Positions 1 through 6,331 of a stretch of DNA of 18,564 nt are shown here, one piece after another. Both the position numbers and the translations under genes were made by a program. How positions within the stretch are numbered: position 1 is the first letter of the stretch; every line of letters begins with the position of its first letter. Location of the stretch: contig JAUVPY010000005.1 in the NCBI GenBank assembly GCA_030598425.1, positions 1 through 18,564 of the forward strand, written 5' to 3'. Below the pieces are notes generated by a model. That model saw only the letters and a program-made list of their open reading frames with translations, was not told where the DNA came from and searched no databases. The DNA comes from Anaerolineae bacterium (GTDB taxonomy: Bacteria > Chloroflexota > Anaerolineae > 4572-78 > NAK82).

Positions 1-2
1 CG

Positions 3-551
3 GCCATGAAGCACGCTATCGGCCCACGCCGCGAGTTAGGCGTGCGAACAATCTTTAACGTCCTCGGTCCACTGACCAACCCAGCCAACGCTTCGGCGCA
101 GGTCTTAGGGGTATATGACCCAGACCTGACCGAAACACTGGCCCACGTACTGGGGACGTTGGGAAGTGAGGCCGCGTTCGTCGTCCACGGTTCGGGCGGG
201 CTGGACGAGTTGACCACGAGCGGCCCCAACCGGGTCAGTGCACTACGCGACGGACGGGTGGAGACACATATCCTGGACCCGGCTGACCTGGGCTTCCACC
301 GCGCGCGCCCCGCAGATTTGCGCGGTGGGGACGCAACCGAGAACGCCGCGATTACCCGGGGGATTCTGTCAGGTACGATCAACGGCGCCCGCCGAGACGT
401 GGTGGTTCTGAATGCCTCCGCCGCCCTTTTCGTTGGGGGGCAGGCCCAAACACTGCCGGAAGGCGTCCGGCTGGCCGAGGGTAGTATCGACAGCGGCTCA
501 GCCCAGCGGGTGTTGGACCATTTGATCGAGTTTTCACAGGCGAACCACTGA
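3..551 (+). CDS. trpD: Anthranilate phosphoribosyltransferase, C-terminal part (5' truncated by window edge)
   Basis: This is the C-terminal half of TrpD, which transfers phosphoribosyl from PRPP to anthranilate in the second committed step of tryptophan synthesis in the cytoplasm. The visible part opens with the family signature MKHAIGPRRELGVRTIFN followed by GPLTNPA, which normally lies near the middle of a protein of about 340 residues. The reading frame is open to the first base, and the codon before the internal ATG at position 6 encodes Ala, as expected for the usual HPAMKHA context. The ATG at 6 is therefore internal, and the true start lies outside the window. The PRPP-binding glycine-rich loop of the N-terminal half is not visible. 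The gene stops at TGA 549-551, ten bases before trpC, which indicates an operon. Confidence 0.95.
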   Translation, partial: AMKHAIGPRRELGVRTIFNVLGPLTNPANASAQVLGVYDPDLTETLAHVLGTLGSEAAFVVHGSGGLDELTTSGPNRVSALRDGRVETHILDPADLGFHRARPADLRGGDATENAAITRGILSGTINGARRDVVVLNASAALFVGGQAQTLPEGVRLAEGSIDSGSAQRVLDHLIEFSQANH

Positions 552-561
552 ATTCTGAACA

Positions 562-1383
562 ATGACCATTCTTGATCGAATCGTTGACTACAAGCGAACC
601 AAAGAGCTGCCCTGTCGGATGCGGGACCTACCGCTCGAGGCCCTGCGGGCTCGCGCTGCCGTTGCGCCGCCTCCGCGTGACTTTGTTGCCGCCCTACGAT
701 CCGCGCCGGACGTGGCTCTCATCGCCGAGGTCAAACGTGCATCGCCCAGTAAGGGCCTGCTGCGCCCCGATTTTGACCCCAGTCACCTGGCCGCTACCTA
801 TGCGGCTAACGGCGCGGCCGCCATCAGCGTGTTGACCGACGAGCCCTTCTTCCAGGGTAGTCTGGCGTATATAACGCAAATCCGCTCTCAACTCGCCTCG
901 CACCTGCTAGCTTCGGATCGACCTGAGGTGTCTCTGTTGCGCAAAGATTTCATCATCTATCCCTACCAGATCTACGAAGCGCGCGCCGCTGGCGCTGACG
1001 CTCTGCTGCTCATCGCCGCAATTCTTCCTGACGCTGACCTGGCGGAGTTGCTGTCCCTTACCCAGGCACAAGGGATGGCGGCGCTGATCGAAGTTCACGA
1101 TAGGGAGGAGCTTATGCGCGTACTGCCACTGGCTCCCCGGCTGGTTGGCGTCAACAACCGGAATCTGCGCGATTTCAGCGTCAACGTGGACACGTGTCTG
1201 AGGCTGCGTTCCCTAGTTCCGCCGGATGTTTGTTTTGTGGCCGAAAGCGGCATCCAGACACGCGTCGATGCGGCGCGGCTGGCTGCTTCTGGCGTGGATG
1301 CCATGCTAGTCGGCGAGGCGTTGGTAACCGCCCCAGATCCTGGAGCCAAAGTGCGGGAGTTGATCAGTGGACGTGAAGGTTAA
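562..1383 (+). CDS. trpC: Indole-3-glycerol phosphate synthase
   Basis: A 273-residue TIM-barrel enzyme that closes the indole ring, converting CdRP to indole-3-glycerol phosphate, the fourth step of tryptophan synthesis. The motif IAEVKRASPSKG at residues 54-65 carries the expected catalytic Glu56 and Lys58. LLRKDFIIYPYQIYEA (125-140) contains the second catalytic lysine, Lys128. ALIEVHD (174-180) supplies Glu177, GVNNRNL (196-202) the conserved Asn pair, and FVAESGI (225-231) and MLVGEAL (248-254) the phosphate-binding loops. The length is normal for a monofunctional enzyme, so it is not fused to TrpF. No clear Shine-Dalgarno precedes ATG 562; with only ten bases after trpD, translation is probably coupled. 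Its 3' end overlaps trpF by 17 bases. Confidence 0.97.
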   Translation: MTILDRIVDYKRTKELPCRMRDLPLEALRARAAVAPPPRDFVAALRSAPDVALIAEVKRASPSKGLLRPDFDPSHLAATYAANGAAAISVLTDEPFFQGSLAYITQIRSQLASHLLASDRPEVSLLRKDFIIYPYQIYEARAAGADALLLIAAILPDADLAELLSLTQAQGMAALIEVHDREELMRVLPLAPRLVGVNNRNLRDFSVNVDTCLRLRSLVPPDVCFVAESGIQTRVDAARLAASGVDAMLVGEALVTAPDPGAKVRELISGREG

Positions 1384-2089
1384 GGTTTGTGGCCTAACCA
1401 ACGCGGCCGACGCCGGGGCGTCGATGGCGGCCGGCGCAGATATGCTGGGCTTCATCTTCTTTCCCAAAAGCCCGCGCTATGTGACGCCAGAACAGGTCCG
1501 TGACATCCTGGCTACGGCGGAGCATGCGCGAGTACTAACTCACGGGCGAGTATTGACCGTGGGGGTGTTTGTCAACGATTCGCCCGAGACGGTTGCGCAG
1601 GTTCTCAGCTTCTGCGGCCTGGATCAGGCCCAACTCCACGGCGAGGAACCTCCCGCGGCGTTGGGCCTGGACGACGGGCGATCACCTGTGTGCGGGCGTG
1701 CCTACAAGGCGCTGCGTCCCCGCACGCTTGAGGAGGCAAGGGGCCTGGTACCTCAGTACGCGCTGCCGCCCCGCCTTCGGCGCGGGGGACGCCTCCCGGC
1801 CTTCCTGATTGATGCCTACCATCCCCACTGGCCAGGTGGCACGGGGGTGACCGGCGATTGGAGCCTGGCCGCCTCGCTTGCCAGCCAGCACCCGTTGTTG
1901 CTGGCCGGAGGTCTCACCCCGGCCAATGTGACCCAGGCAGTGCGTTCTGTTCAGCCGTGGGGAGTGGACGTGTCCAGTGGTGTTGAAGAATCGCCAGGAC
2001 AAAAAGACCACGACGCGCTGCGCGCCTTCGTCACGGCTGTGAAAGCCATCCGAGGTGACAGTATAGACCCTAAGGGTGCGTCGCCTTAA
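1367..2089 (+). CDS. trpF: Phosphoribosylanthranilate isomerase
   Basis: TrpF performs the Amadori rearrangement of phosphoribosylanthranilate to CdRP, between TrpD and TrpC. The N-terminus VKVCGLTN has the catalytic cysteine (Cys8), and FLIDAYHP (146-153) has the general acid Asp149, followed by GGTG and DW. LLLAGGLTPANV (177-188) and GVDVSSGVE (199-207) are the phosphate-binding loops. The start is GTG 1367, preceded by GGGAG at 1355-1359 with seven bases between, inside the end of trpC. At 240 residues it is longer than the common size of about 200-215. The extra length lies in an Arg/Gly/Pro-rich insertion around residues 125-145 and in a C-terminal tail. The TAA stop (2087-2089) sits in the loop of a hairpin. 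Confidence 0.96.
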   Translation: MDVKVKVCGLTNAADAGASMAAGADMLGFIFFPKSPRYVTPEQVRDILATAEHARVLTHGRVLTVGVFVNDSPETVAQVLSFCGLDQAQLHGEEPPAALGLDDGRSPVCGRAYKALRPRTLEEARGLVPQYALPPRLRRGGRLPAFLIDAYHPHWPGGTGVTGDWSLAASLASQHPLLLAGGLTPANVTQAVRSVQPWGVDVSSGVEESPGQKDHDALRAFVTAVKAIRGDSIDPKGASP

Positions 2090-2131
2090 ACTCTTAGGGT
2101 CTCTTCCCTGATACTCAAGGAGAGAAGACCC
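2065..2131 (+). promoter_or_regulatory. Inverted repeat and alternative pairing between trpF and trpB
   Basis: AGACCCTAAG at 2065-2074 is perfectly repeated in inverted orientation as CTTAGGGTCT at 2093-2102. Inner bases 2075-2078 and 2082-2085 can extend the stem. The trpF stop codon lies in the loop. The right arm's GGGTCT (2097-2102) can instead pair with AGACCC at 2126-2131, just before the trpB GTG, which would place the trpB Shine-Dalgarno AAGGAG (2117-2122) in a competing loop or stem. No T-run follows the first hairpin, so it does not look like an intrinsic terminator. The pairings are seen directly; a role in coupling trpF to trpB translation is inference. Confidence 0.5.
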
Positions 2132-2132
2132 A

Positions 2133-3365
2133 GTGAACACACTAACGTCTACTGCCACACGCGGTAAGTTTGGCCCGTATGGAGGCCAATTCGTGCCTGA
2201 AGTGCTTATGTCTGCCCTGGATGAACTGGAAACCGCCTACATTGAGGCTCAGGGCGATCCACTTTTTGAAGCCGAGCTCCAAGGCTTACTGCATACCTAC
2301 GTGGGGCGACCCACGCCGCTCACCTTCGCCGCCCGCTTGAGCGACTACCTGGAGGGTCCCAAAATCTACCTCAAACGCGAAGACCTGGCCCACTCTGGCG
2401 CTCACAAAATAAACAACGCGTTGGGCCAGGCATTGCTGGCCCAACGCATGGGTAAACGACAGGTTGTGGCTGAGACGGGGGCCGGCCAGCATGGGGTTGG
2501 CGCCGCCACCGCCTGCGCTCTCCTAGGGCTGGAGTGTGTGGTCTATATGGGCACCGTGGACATCGCCCGCCAACAGCCCAACGTCTACCGCATGCAACTG
2601 CTGGGCGCCGAAGTTCGCCCGGTAGATAGCGGCAGCCGCACGCTAAAGGACGCCGTCAACGAAGCCATCCGTGCCTGGGTAACGAACGTGGAGACGACCC
2701 ACTATCTGCTTGGCTCGGCGCTGGGACCCCACCCTTATCCCACCCTGGTACGCAATTTTCAAAACGTCATCGGGCGTGAGGCGCGGGGGCAGATCCTGGA
2801 AGCCGAGGGCCGGCTTCCCAATCTGCTTATCGCGTGCGTGGGGGGCGGGTCCAACGCCATTGGGTTGTTCCACCCCTTCCTGGCCGACCAGGACGTGGAT
2901 ATGGTTGGAGTGGAGGCTGGGGGGGAGAGCATCGCCAGCGGACGACACGCTGCCCGCTTCGCCGACCCACAACGCGCGCGGGTGGGTGTGTTACACGGTA
3001 CTCGCTCCTTCGTACTGCAAAACGCCAATGGGCAGATCATGGAGACCCACTCCATCAGCGCCGGCCTCGATTATCCGGCGGTAGGCCCCGAACACGCCCT
3101 GCTGCGTGACCAAGAGCGTGTGAGCTACACGTACGCCACCGATGACGAGGCGCTGGCCGCCTTCCATCTGTTGGCAAAACTGGAAGGCATTATCCCTGCC
3201 CTGGAATCAGCCCACGCGGTCGCCGAGGTGGTCAAGTGCGCCCCTGCTATGCCTCGCGACGCGATCGTGATTGTGAACCTGTCAGGGCGCGGGGATAAGG
3301 ACCTAGACACGGTGATGCAGAAATCGGGGAGTCAGGGAGTCAGGGAATCGGAGAATCCACTATGA
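2133..3365 (+). CDS. trpB: Tryptophan synthase beta subunit
   Basis: This PLP enzyme condenses indole with serine to give tryptophan, in an alpha2-beta2 complex with Trp[14 protein letters not shown] (11-23) is the classical N-terminal signature. [14 protein letters not shown] (86-99) holds the PLP-binding lysine Lys92, AETGAGQHG (113-121) holds catalytic Glu114, and GGGSNAIG (237-244) binds the PLP phosphate. NLSGRGDKD near the end is the canonical C-terminal motif. These features fit the TrpB1 type, which works with TrpA. The start is GTG 2133, ten bases downstream of AAGGAG. The last roughly 13 residues (about [14 protein letters not shown]) are encoded by a degenerate octamer repeat and look like an added tail. 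The stop overlaps the trpA start in an ATGA arrangement. Confidence 0.97.
   Translation: MNTLTSTATRGKFGPYGGQFVPEVLMSALDELETAYIEAQGDPLFEAELQGLLHTYVGRPTPLTFAARLSDYLEGPKIYLKREDLAHSGAHKINNALGQALLAQRMGKRQVVAETGAGQHGVGAATACALLGLECVVYMGTVDIARQQPNVYRMQLLGAEVRPVDSGSRTLKDAVNEAIRAWVTNVETTHYLLGSALGPHPYPTLVRNFQNVIGREARGQILEAEGRLPNLLIACVGGGSNAIGLFHPFLADQDVDMVGVEAGGESIASGRHAARFADPQRARVGVLHGTRSFVLQNANGQIMETHSISAGLDYPAVGPEHALLRDQERVSYTYATDDEALAAFHLLAKLEGIIPALESAHAVAEVVKCAPAMPRDAIVIVNLSGRGDKDLDTVMQKSGSQGVRESENPL
3327..3358 (+). repeat. Degenerate 8-bp tandem repeat at the 3' end of trpB
   Basis: Four consecutive octamers can be aligned: GGGAGTCA, GGGAGTCA, GGGAATCG, GAGAATCC. Because the unit is not a multiple of three, it is read in changing frames and yields the unusual C-terminal tail of TrpB. 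The last unit also provides a GGAG at 3350-3353 that can serve as the ribosome binding site of trpA. Confidence 0.7.
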
Positions 3366-4156
3366 ACGGAACTGAACGTATCGCCAACGCATTCCCGGCC
3401 CACCGAACCGCTTTTATGCCTTACGCCGTGTTGGGCTACCCCACACCCCAGGCGTCGCTGGAGGTGATAGAGACGTTGGTCGCGGCCGGCGCCGACCTCC
3501 TGGAACTGGGGGTGCCCTTCTCTGACCCATTGGCCGACGGCCCTACCATCCAGGCGGCCACCCAACGCGCGTTGGAGAACGGCGTCACGTTGTCCCAATG
3601 TCTGGCGACGGTGGCCGAGTTGCGGAATCGCGACGTAGGGACACCCGCTCTACTGATGAGCTACGTCAATCCGATCCTGGCGTATGGCGTGCGACGCTGT
3701 GTGGCCGACAGTGTAGCTAGCGGCGTCGATGGATTTATCGTGCCTGATTTGCCGCCTGAAGAGGCGGGTGAGCTGGAGGATGCCTGCCGGCAGCACGGCC
3801 TGGCCTTGGTCTATCTGCTGGCCCCCACCAGCTCGCCACAGCGAACCGCACTGGTTGCCGAAAAGTCGCAAGGCTTCATCTATCTCGTGTCGTTGACGGG
3901 TGTCACCGGTGCTCGCGATTCGGCCCCACCCGGTCTCGCCGAGTTTGTAGCCCGAGTGCGCGCTGTCGCTCATAAGCCGTTGGCCGTCGGGTTTGGCATT
4001 GGAACTGGCGAGCAGGCCAAAGCCGTCGCGCAACTGGCTGAGGGCGTCATCGTGGGCAGCGCCCTGGTAGAGCAGGCCGGCGAGTCGATTGAGCGCGTCC
4101 AGGAACTGGCCGTCGAACTTCGAGAGGCGCTTAACGGGTCTGAAATCCGCACCTGA
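3362..4156 (+). CDS. trpA: Tryptophan synthase alpha subunit
   Basis: TrpA cleaves indole-3-glycerol phosphate to indole and glyceraldehyde-3-phosphate, passing indole through a tunnel to Trp[10 protein letters not shown] (19-27) is the beta-1 signature. [19 protein letters not shown] (46-64) contains the catalytic residues Glu48 and Asp59. [21 protein letters not shown] and [12 protein letters not shown] are the conserved loops, and [10 protein letters not shown] with GVIVGSALV forms the phosphate-binding end of the barrel. The 264-residue length is normal. The ATG at 3362 overlaps the trpB stop, so translation is coupled. It is the last trp gene, and a separate promoter follows within about 20 bases. 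Confidence 0.97.
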   Translation: MNGTERIANAFPAHRTAFMPYAVLGYPTPQASLEVIETLVAAGADLLELGVPFSDPLADGPTIQAATQRALENGVTLSQCLATVAELRNRDVGTPALLMSYVNPILAYGVRRCVADSVASGVDGFIVPDLPPEEAGELEDACRQHGLALVYLLAPTSSPQRTALVAEKSQGFIYLVSLTGVTGARDSAPPGLAEFVARVRAVAHKPLAVGFGIGTGEQAKAVAQLAEGVIVGSALVEQAGESIERVQELAVELREALNGSEIRT

Positions 4157-4167
4157 AATGCCAAGAA

Positions 4168-4188
4168 AAACCTTGACAGCTAAGGTTT
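4168..4188 (+). promoter_or_regulatory. Palindrome overlapping the -35 box of the aroH promoter (candidate operator)
   Basis: AAACCTT (4168-4174) and AAGGTTT (4182-4188) form a perfect inverted repeat with a 7-bp centre. The -35 hexamer TTGACA (4173-4178) lies across its left half and centre, so a dimeric regulator bound here would block RNA polymerase. No T-run follows, so it is unlikely to be a trpA terminator. No regulator is identified. Confidence 0.45.
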
Positions 4189-4201
4189 GATGTGATATGA
4201 T
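4173..4201 (+). promoter_or_regulatory. Sigma-70-type promoter for the aroH-aroF unit
   Basis: TTGACA at 4173-4178 and TATGAT at 4196-4201 are separated by exactly 17 bases. The -35 hexamer is perfect and the -10 differs from TATAAT at one position. Transcription would begin around 4208, about 20 bases before the ATG of the small ORF at 4231. This separates control of aroH-aroF from the trp operon upstream. Confidence 0.8.
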
Positions 4202-4230
4202 AGCCACAAATGTCCAATCGAGGTATATAG

Positions 4231-4395
4231 ATGCCTACCAAGCGCAAGAATATCTATCGCGTAGCTATTTTGAACGTGGCCGAGGAACGCGCCCGTCGGT
4301 TCTGGTTAACGGCGTTGACCATCGGCGCATTTTTCTTTGGTTACTATTTCTATGCGGAGGTATGGCCTGCGCTGCTTGGTGCTGGGTCGGGTTAG
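4231..4395 (+). CDS. 54-residue ORF rich in aromatic residues: candidate leader peptide or small membrane protein
   Basis: An ATG at 4231 follows GAGG (4220-4223) at good spacing and directly downstream of the promoter. The product begins with a basic MPTKRK segment, has a charged stretch VAEERARR, then one hydrophobic span (about residues 24-42), and ends at TAG 4393-4395. Residues 34-45 read [12 protein letters not shown]: eight of twelve are Phe, Tyr or Trp. A terminator-like hairpin begins 24 bases after the stop, and aroH follows. Known Phe and Trp biosynthetic operons use leader peptides rich in their own amino acid upstream of a terminator, which this layout matches. The basic N-terminus and single span equally fit a real single-pass inner-membrane protein. 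Both readings are open, and I recognise no family. Confidence 0.6.
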   Translation: MPTKRKNIYRVAILNVAEERARRFWLTALTIGAFFFGYYFYAEVWPALLGAGSG

Positions 4396-4401
4396 CCCGA
4401 C
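4386..4401 (+). other. Short hairpin with the small ORF's stop codon in its loop
   Basis: GTCGGG (4386-4391) and CCCGAC (4396-4401) form a perfect 6-bp stem around a TTAG loop that contains the TAG stop of the 54-codon ORF. It precedes the terminator-like hairpin and could take part in alternative leader structures. Confidence 0.5.
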
Positions 4402-4418
4402 AAAGGTTAACGGTAACA

Positions 4419-4456
4419 AAGGGCGTGGGGCAGCGAGTTCCACGCCCTTCTTCTTT
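4419..4456 (+). terminator. Intrinsic terminator-like hairpin upstream of aroH (candidate attenuator)
   Basis: AAGGGCGTGG (4419-4428) and CCACGCCCTT (4440-4449) form a perfect 10-bp GC-rich stem with an 11-base loop, followed by the T-rich CTTCTTT (4450-4456). This is a strong Rho-independent terminator shape. It lies only about 30 bases before the aroH ATG, with no clear promoter in between, so transcripts from the 4173 promoter must read through it to express aroH and aroF. That makes regulated read-through likely. A possible competing pairing is CGCTGC (4370-4375) with GCAGCG (4430-4435) in the terminator loop. Confidence 0.75.
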
Positions 4457-4487
4457 ATCTCAATCAGGAAGAAAGGTAGAAGAATCT

Positions 4488-4859
4488 ATGATCGTTTGCC
4501 GCGGAGTTCGGGGGGCGACCACAGTAGAAGAAAACACCTGCGAGGCCATACTCAGCGCGACTCGCGAGTTGCTCACCCAGATGATCGAAGCCAACGGTGT
4601 CCAAGCCGACGATGTTGCCAGCGCCATCTTCACCACCACCCGCGATCTCACCTCCGAATACCCCGCGCTGGCCGCCCGTCAACTAGGTTGGCACGACGTG
4701 GCACTGCTGTGTGCGCACGAGATTACCGTGCCCCACGGCCTCAAACATTGTATCCGCATACTTGTGCACTGGAACACCGAGAAGCCGGCTTCTGAGATCC
4801 GGCACGTCTATCTTAATGGCGCGGTGCATTTACGACCCGACCGCGCTTCTCAAAAATAG
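4488..4859 (+). CDS. aroH: Chorismate mutase, AroH class
   Basis: A 123-residue monofunctional enzyme that rearranges chorismate to prephenate, the branch point to phenylalanine and tyrosine. It matches the Bacillus AroH class, a trimeric pseudo-alpha/beta barrel, and not the all-helical AroQ class. The N-terminus [14 protein letters not shown] carries the conserved active-site arginine (Arg8). [19 protein letters not shown] (72-90) supplies Glu78 and Arg90, and [15 protein letters not shown] (104-118) supplies Tyr108, all at the positions known for the Bacillus enzyme. I chose ATG 4488 because the match to the family begins there; the frame stays open upstream to 4197, but that stretch runs through the leader and hairpin. 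AGGAAGAAAGG lies just upstream. It is probably cotranscribed with aroF. Confidence 0.95.
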   Translation: MIVCRGVRGATTVEENTCEAILSATRELLTQMIEANGVQADDVASAIFTTTRDLTSEYPALAARQLGWHDVALLCAHEITVPHGLKHCIRILVHWNTEKPASEIRHVYLNGAVHLRPDRASQK

Positions 4860-4876
4860 GAATCAGGAGGAGAAAA

Positions 4877-5005
4877 ATGGTTATGCGGCCAGTTTCTTCA
4901 CATCGAGGAACCACACGCGAATCCAGGACGACGCCCTCACACTTCGCGAGGACAGAGCCCTCACACTGGGCCAGCCATCTGGCAAGCGGCAAGCAACGGC
5001 AATAA
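4877..5005 (+). CDS. Possible 42-residue ORF between aroH and aroF
   Basis: ATG 4877 follows a strong Shine-Dalgarno, AGGAGGAG (4865-4872), 17 bases after the aroH stop. The 42-residue product is basic and rich in Ser, His, Thr and Arg, with no hydrophobic span. It contains an in-frame 24-bp-period duplication: GCCCTCACACT at 4933-4943 and again at 4957-4967, giving PSHF and PSHW. It ends at TAA 5003-5005, at the foot of a second hairpin. No family is recognised. It may be a second leader peptide or chance; the strong ribosome binding site is the main support. Confidence 0.35.
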   Translation: MVMRPVSSHRGTTRESRTTPSHFARTEPSHWASHLASGKQRQ

Positions 5006-5038
5006 CGGTCACGGGAAGCCGCATCAATCCCTACCGTT
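5004..5038 (+). other. Imperfect hairpin upstream of aroF
   Basis: AACGGT (5004-5009) pairs with ACCGTT (5033-5038), and GGGA (5013-5016) with TCCC (5028-5031), giving an interrupted stem that overlaps the end of the small ORF. A short T-rich TTGTCTTG follows, which is too weak to call a terminator. It lies about 30 bases before the aroF start. Confidence 0.35.
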
Positions 5039-5069
5039 TGTCTTGCCCAATGGGAAGGAGATTTCAGCC

Positions 5070-6083
5070 ATGATTATTATCATGAAAATGGGTGCCAGCC
5101 AGCAAGATATTGATTACGTGGTCCAGCGAGTGGAGAGTCTGGGCTTTCAGAGTCACCTGTCGCAGGGCGAGGAACGGACCATCATCGGCGTAATCGGCGA
5201 TGAACGCCCGGTCGATAAGGACAGCCTGGGGCGAATGCGCGGCGTGGAGCGTATCGTGCCTATCTTGCGTCCCTTCAAGTTGGCCAGCCGCGATTTTCAG
5301 CCAAACGATACTGTTTTTCAACTCAACGGGCACAGCATCGGGGGGCAGAGAGTGATTGTTATGGCTGGACCTTGTGCCGTCGAGAGCCGAGATCAAATCA
5401 TCGAGACGGCGCACACCGTCAAAGAGGCAGGTGCCCACTTGTTGCGCGGCGGAGCCTTCAAACCCCGTACCTCGCCTTACAGCTTCCAGGGGCTGGGGGA
5501 AGAGGGGTTGAAGTACCTGGCCGAGGCACGTGAGGCGACAGGGTTGGCCATCGTCACCGAAGTGATGGCTCCAGAGCAGGTGCCTCTGGTGGCCCAGTAC
5601 GCCGATGTGCTCCAGATCGGCACGCGCAACATGCAGAACTACGCACTGCTCCACGCCGTCGGCGAATCAGGAATGCCAGTCCTGTTGAAACGTGGCATGA
5701 TGTCTACTATCGAAGAACTGCTGATGAGCGCCGAGTACATCTTGTCGCACGGCAACCGGCGAGTGATGCTGTGTGAACGCGGGATTCGCACCTTTGAAAC
5801 GTACACCCGCAACACATTGGATATCAATGCGGTGCCAGTGTTAAAGGAGTTGACTCATCTCCCCGTCGTCGTAGATCCCAGCCACGCAACGGGAAAGTGG
5901 CGCCTGGTCAACGCAACGTCAAAGGCCGCGGTAGCCGCTGGTGCCGACGGTCTCATCATCGAGGTCCACCCCAATCCAGAGCTAGCTATGTCCGATGGCG
6001 CCCAATCGCTGAGGCCAACTCGCTTCGCCGAGTTGATGGATCAACTGAGACCAATAGCCGAAGCGGTGAGCCGAACGCTCTGA
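5070..6083 (+). CDS. aroF: 3-deoxy-7-phosphoheptulonate (DAHP) synthase with N-terminal ferredoxin-like domain
   Basis: This enzyme condenses phosphoenolpyruvate and erythrose-4-phosphate, the first step of the shikimate pathway. Residues 1-70 form a ferredoxin-like regulatory domain typical of Thermotoga-type (type I-beta) enzymes, in which it senses aromatic end products. The barrel follows with AGPCAVES (99-106), [16 protein letters not shown] (126-141), [17 protein letters not shown] and CERGIRTFE. The family's metal ligands appear as Cys102, His272, Glu298 and Asp309. The start is ATG 5070, nine bases after AAGGAG (5055-5060); a TTG further upstream at 5043 would place that ribosome binding site inside the gene. 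The 337-residue length matches the Thermotoga enzyme. It probably shares the aroH promoter. Confidence 0.95.
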   Translation: MIIIMKMGASQQDIDYVVQRVESLGFQSHLSQGEERTIIGVIGDERPVDKDSLGRMRGVERIVPILRPFKLASRDFQPNDTVFQLNGHSIGGQRVIVMAGPCAVESRDQIIETAHTVKEAGAHLLRGGAFKPRTSPYSFQGLGEEGLKYLAEAREATGLAIVTEVMAPEQVPLVAQYADVLQIGTRNMQNYALLHAVGESGMPVLLKRGMMSTIEELLMSAEYILSHGNRRVMLCERGIRTFETYTRNTLDINAVPVLKELTHLPVVVDPSHATGKWRLVNATSKAAVAAGADGLIIEVHPNPELAMSDGAQSLRPTRFAELMDQLRPIAEAVSRTL

Positions 6084-6089
6084 CAATCA

Positions 6090-6205
6090 GTGGGCGGCAG
6101 ACTGATAAATTGGTAGATTCGCAGACTGGTGGAGGCCGTTTACCCGGTCTCTCAGCCTATCAGCTTACCAATCTACCAATTTACCGTCCACTGTCTACCG
6201 CCCAC
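6090..6205 (+). repeat. Nested inverted repeat downstream of aroF
   Basis: AAATTGGTAGATT (6107-6119) is perfectly inverted as AATCTACCAATTT (6170-6182). Outside it, GTGGGCGGCAGAC (6090-6102) pairs with GTCTACCGCCCAC (6193-6205) with one mismatch. The intervening DNA contains related ggtag/accaat-like words, suggesting a degenerate low-complexity element. It could fold into a long structure that ends the aroH-aroF transcript, but no clear T-run follows. It is AT-richer than its neighbours. Confidence 0.6.
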
Positions 6206-6240
6206 TCTCCACCAACCCCTATATCTTGCGTAATTGCCTC

Positions 6241-6269
6241 TTGATATATACTACATATTGTGGTATTAT
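6241..6269 (+). promoter_or_regulatory. Upstream one of two tandem promoters for the HEAT-protein gene cluster
   Basis: TTGATA (6241-6246) and TATTAT (6264-6269) are 17 bases apart in an AT-rich stretch. Both hexamers differ from consensus at one position. Confidence 0.65.
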
Positions 6270-6274
6270 ATTCC

Positions 6275-6303
6275 TTGCAAGGTCCGTCCAGGTGTGGTAT
6301 ACT
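6275..6303 (+). promoter_or_regulatory. Downstream one of two tandem promoters for the HEAT-protein gene cluster
   Basis: TTGCAA (6275-6280) and TATACT (6298-6303) are again 17 bases apart. Transcription would start near 6310, giving a leader of about 22 bases before the ATG at 6332. Confidence 0.65.
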
Positions 6304-6331
6304 CGCACATGACATAATGTAACAGGCGGCG

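Noticed and set aside
1682..2158. 158-codon minus-strand frame across trpF-trpB
   Set aside because: It is opposite trpF, has no recognisable features, and is explained by GC-rich codon bias.
3335..3358. Short tandem repeat considered as a CRISPR or phase-variation tract
   Set aside because: The unit is 8 bp, degenerate, with four copies and no spacers, so it is not CRISPR. Its imperfect copies make slippage unlikely, and it lies only at the trpB tail.
4157..4190. AAACCTT/AAGGTTT palindrome as a trpA terminator
   Set aside because: The stem is AT-rich and short, no T-run follows, and it overlaps a strong -35 box, so an operator role fits better.
4197..4487. In-frame upstream extension of aroH to an ATG at 4197
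   Set aside because: It runs through the promoter -10 box, the small ORF and the terminator hairpin, and chorismate mutases of this class begin at the RGxRGATT segment, matching ATG 4488.
4711..5073. 120-codon + strand frame overlapping aroH and the aroH-aroF spacer
   Set aside because: It is in a different frame from aroH, overlaps it without similarity to anything recognised, and has no ribosome binding site comparable to that at 4865.
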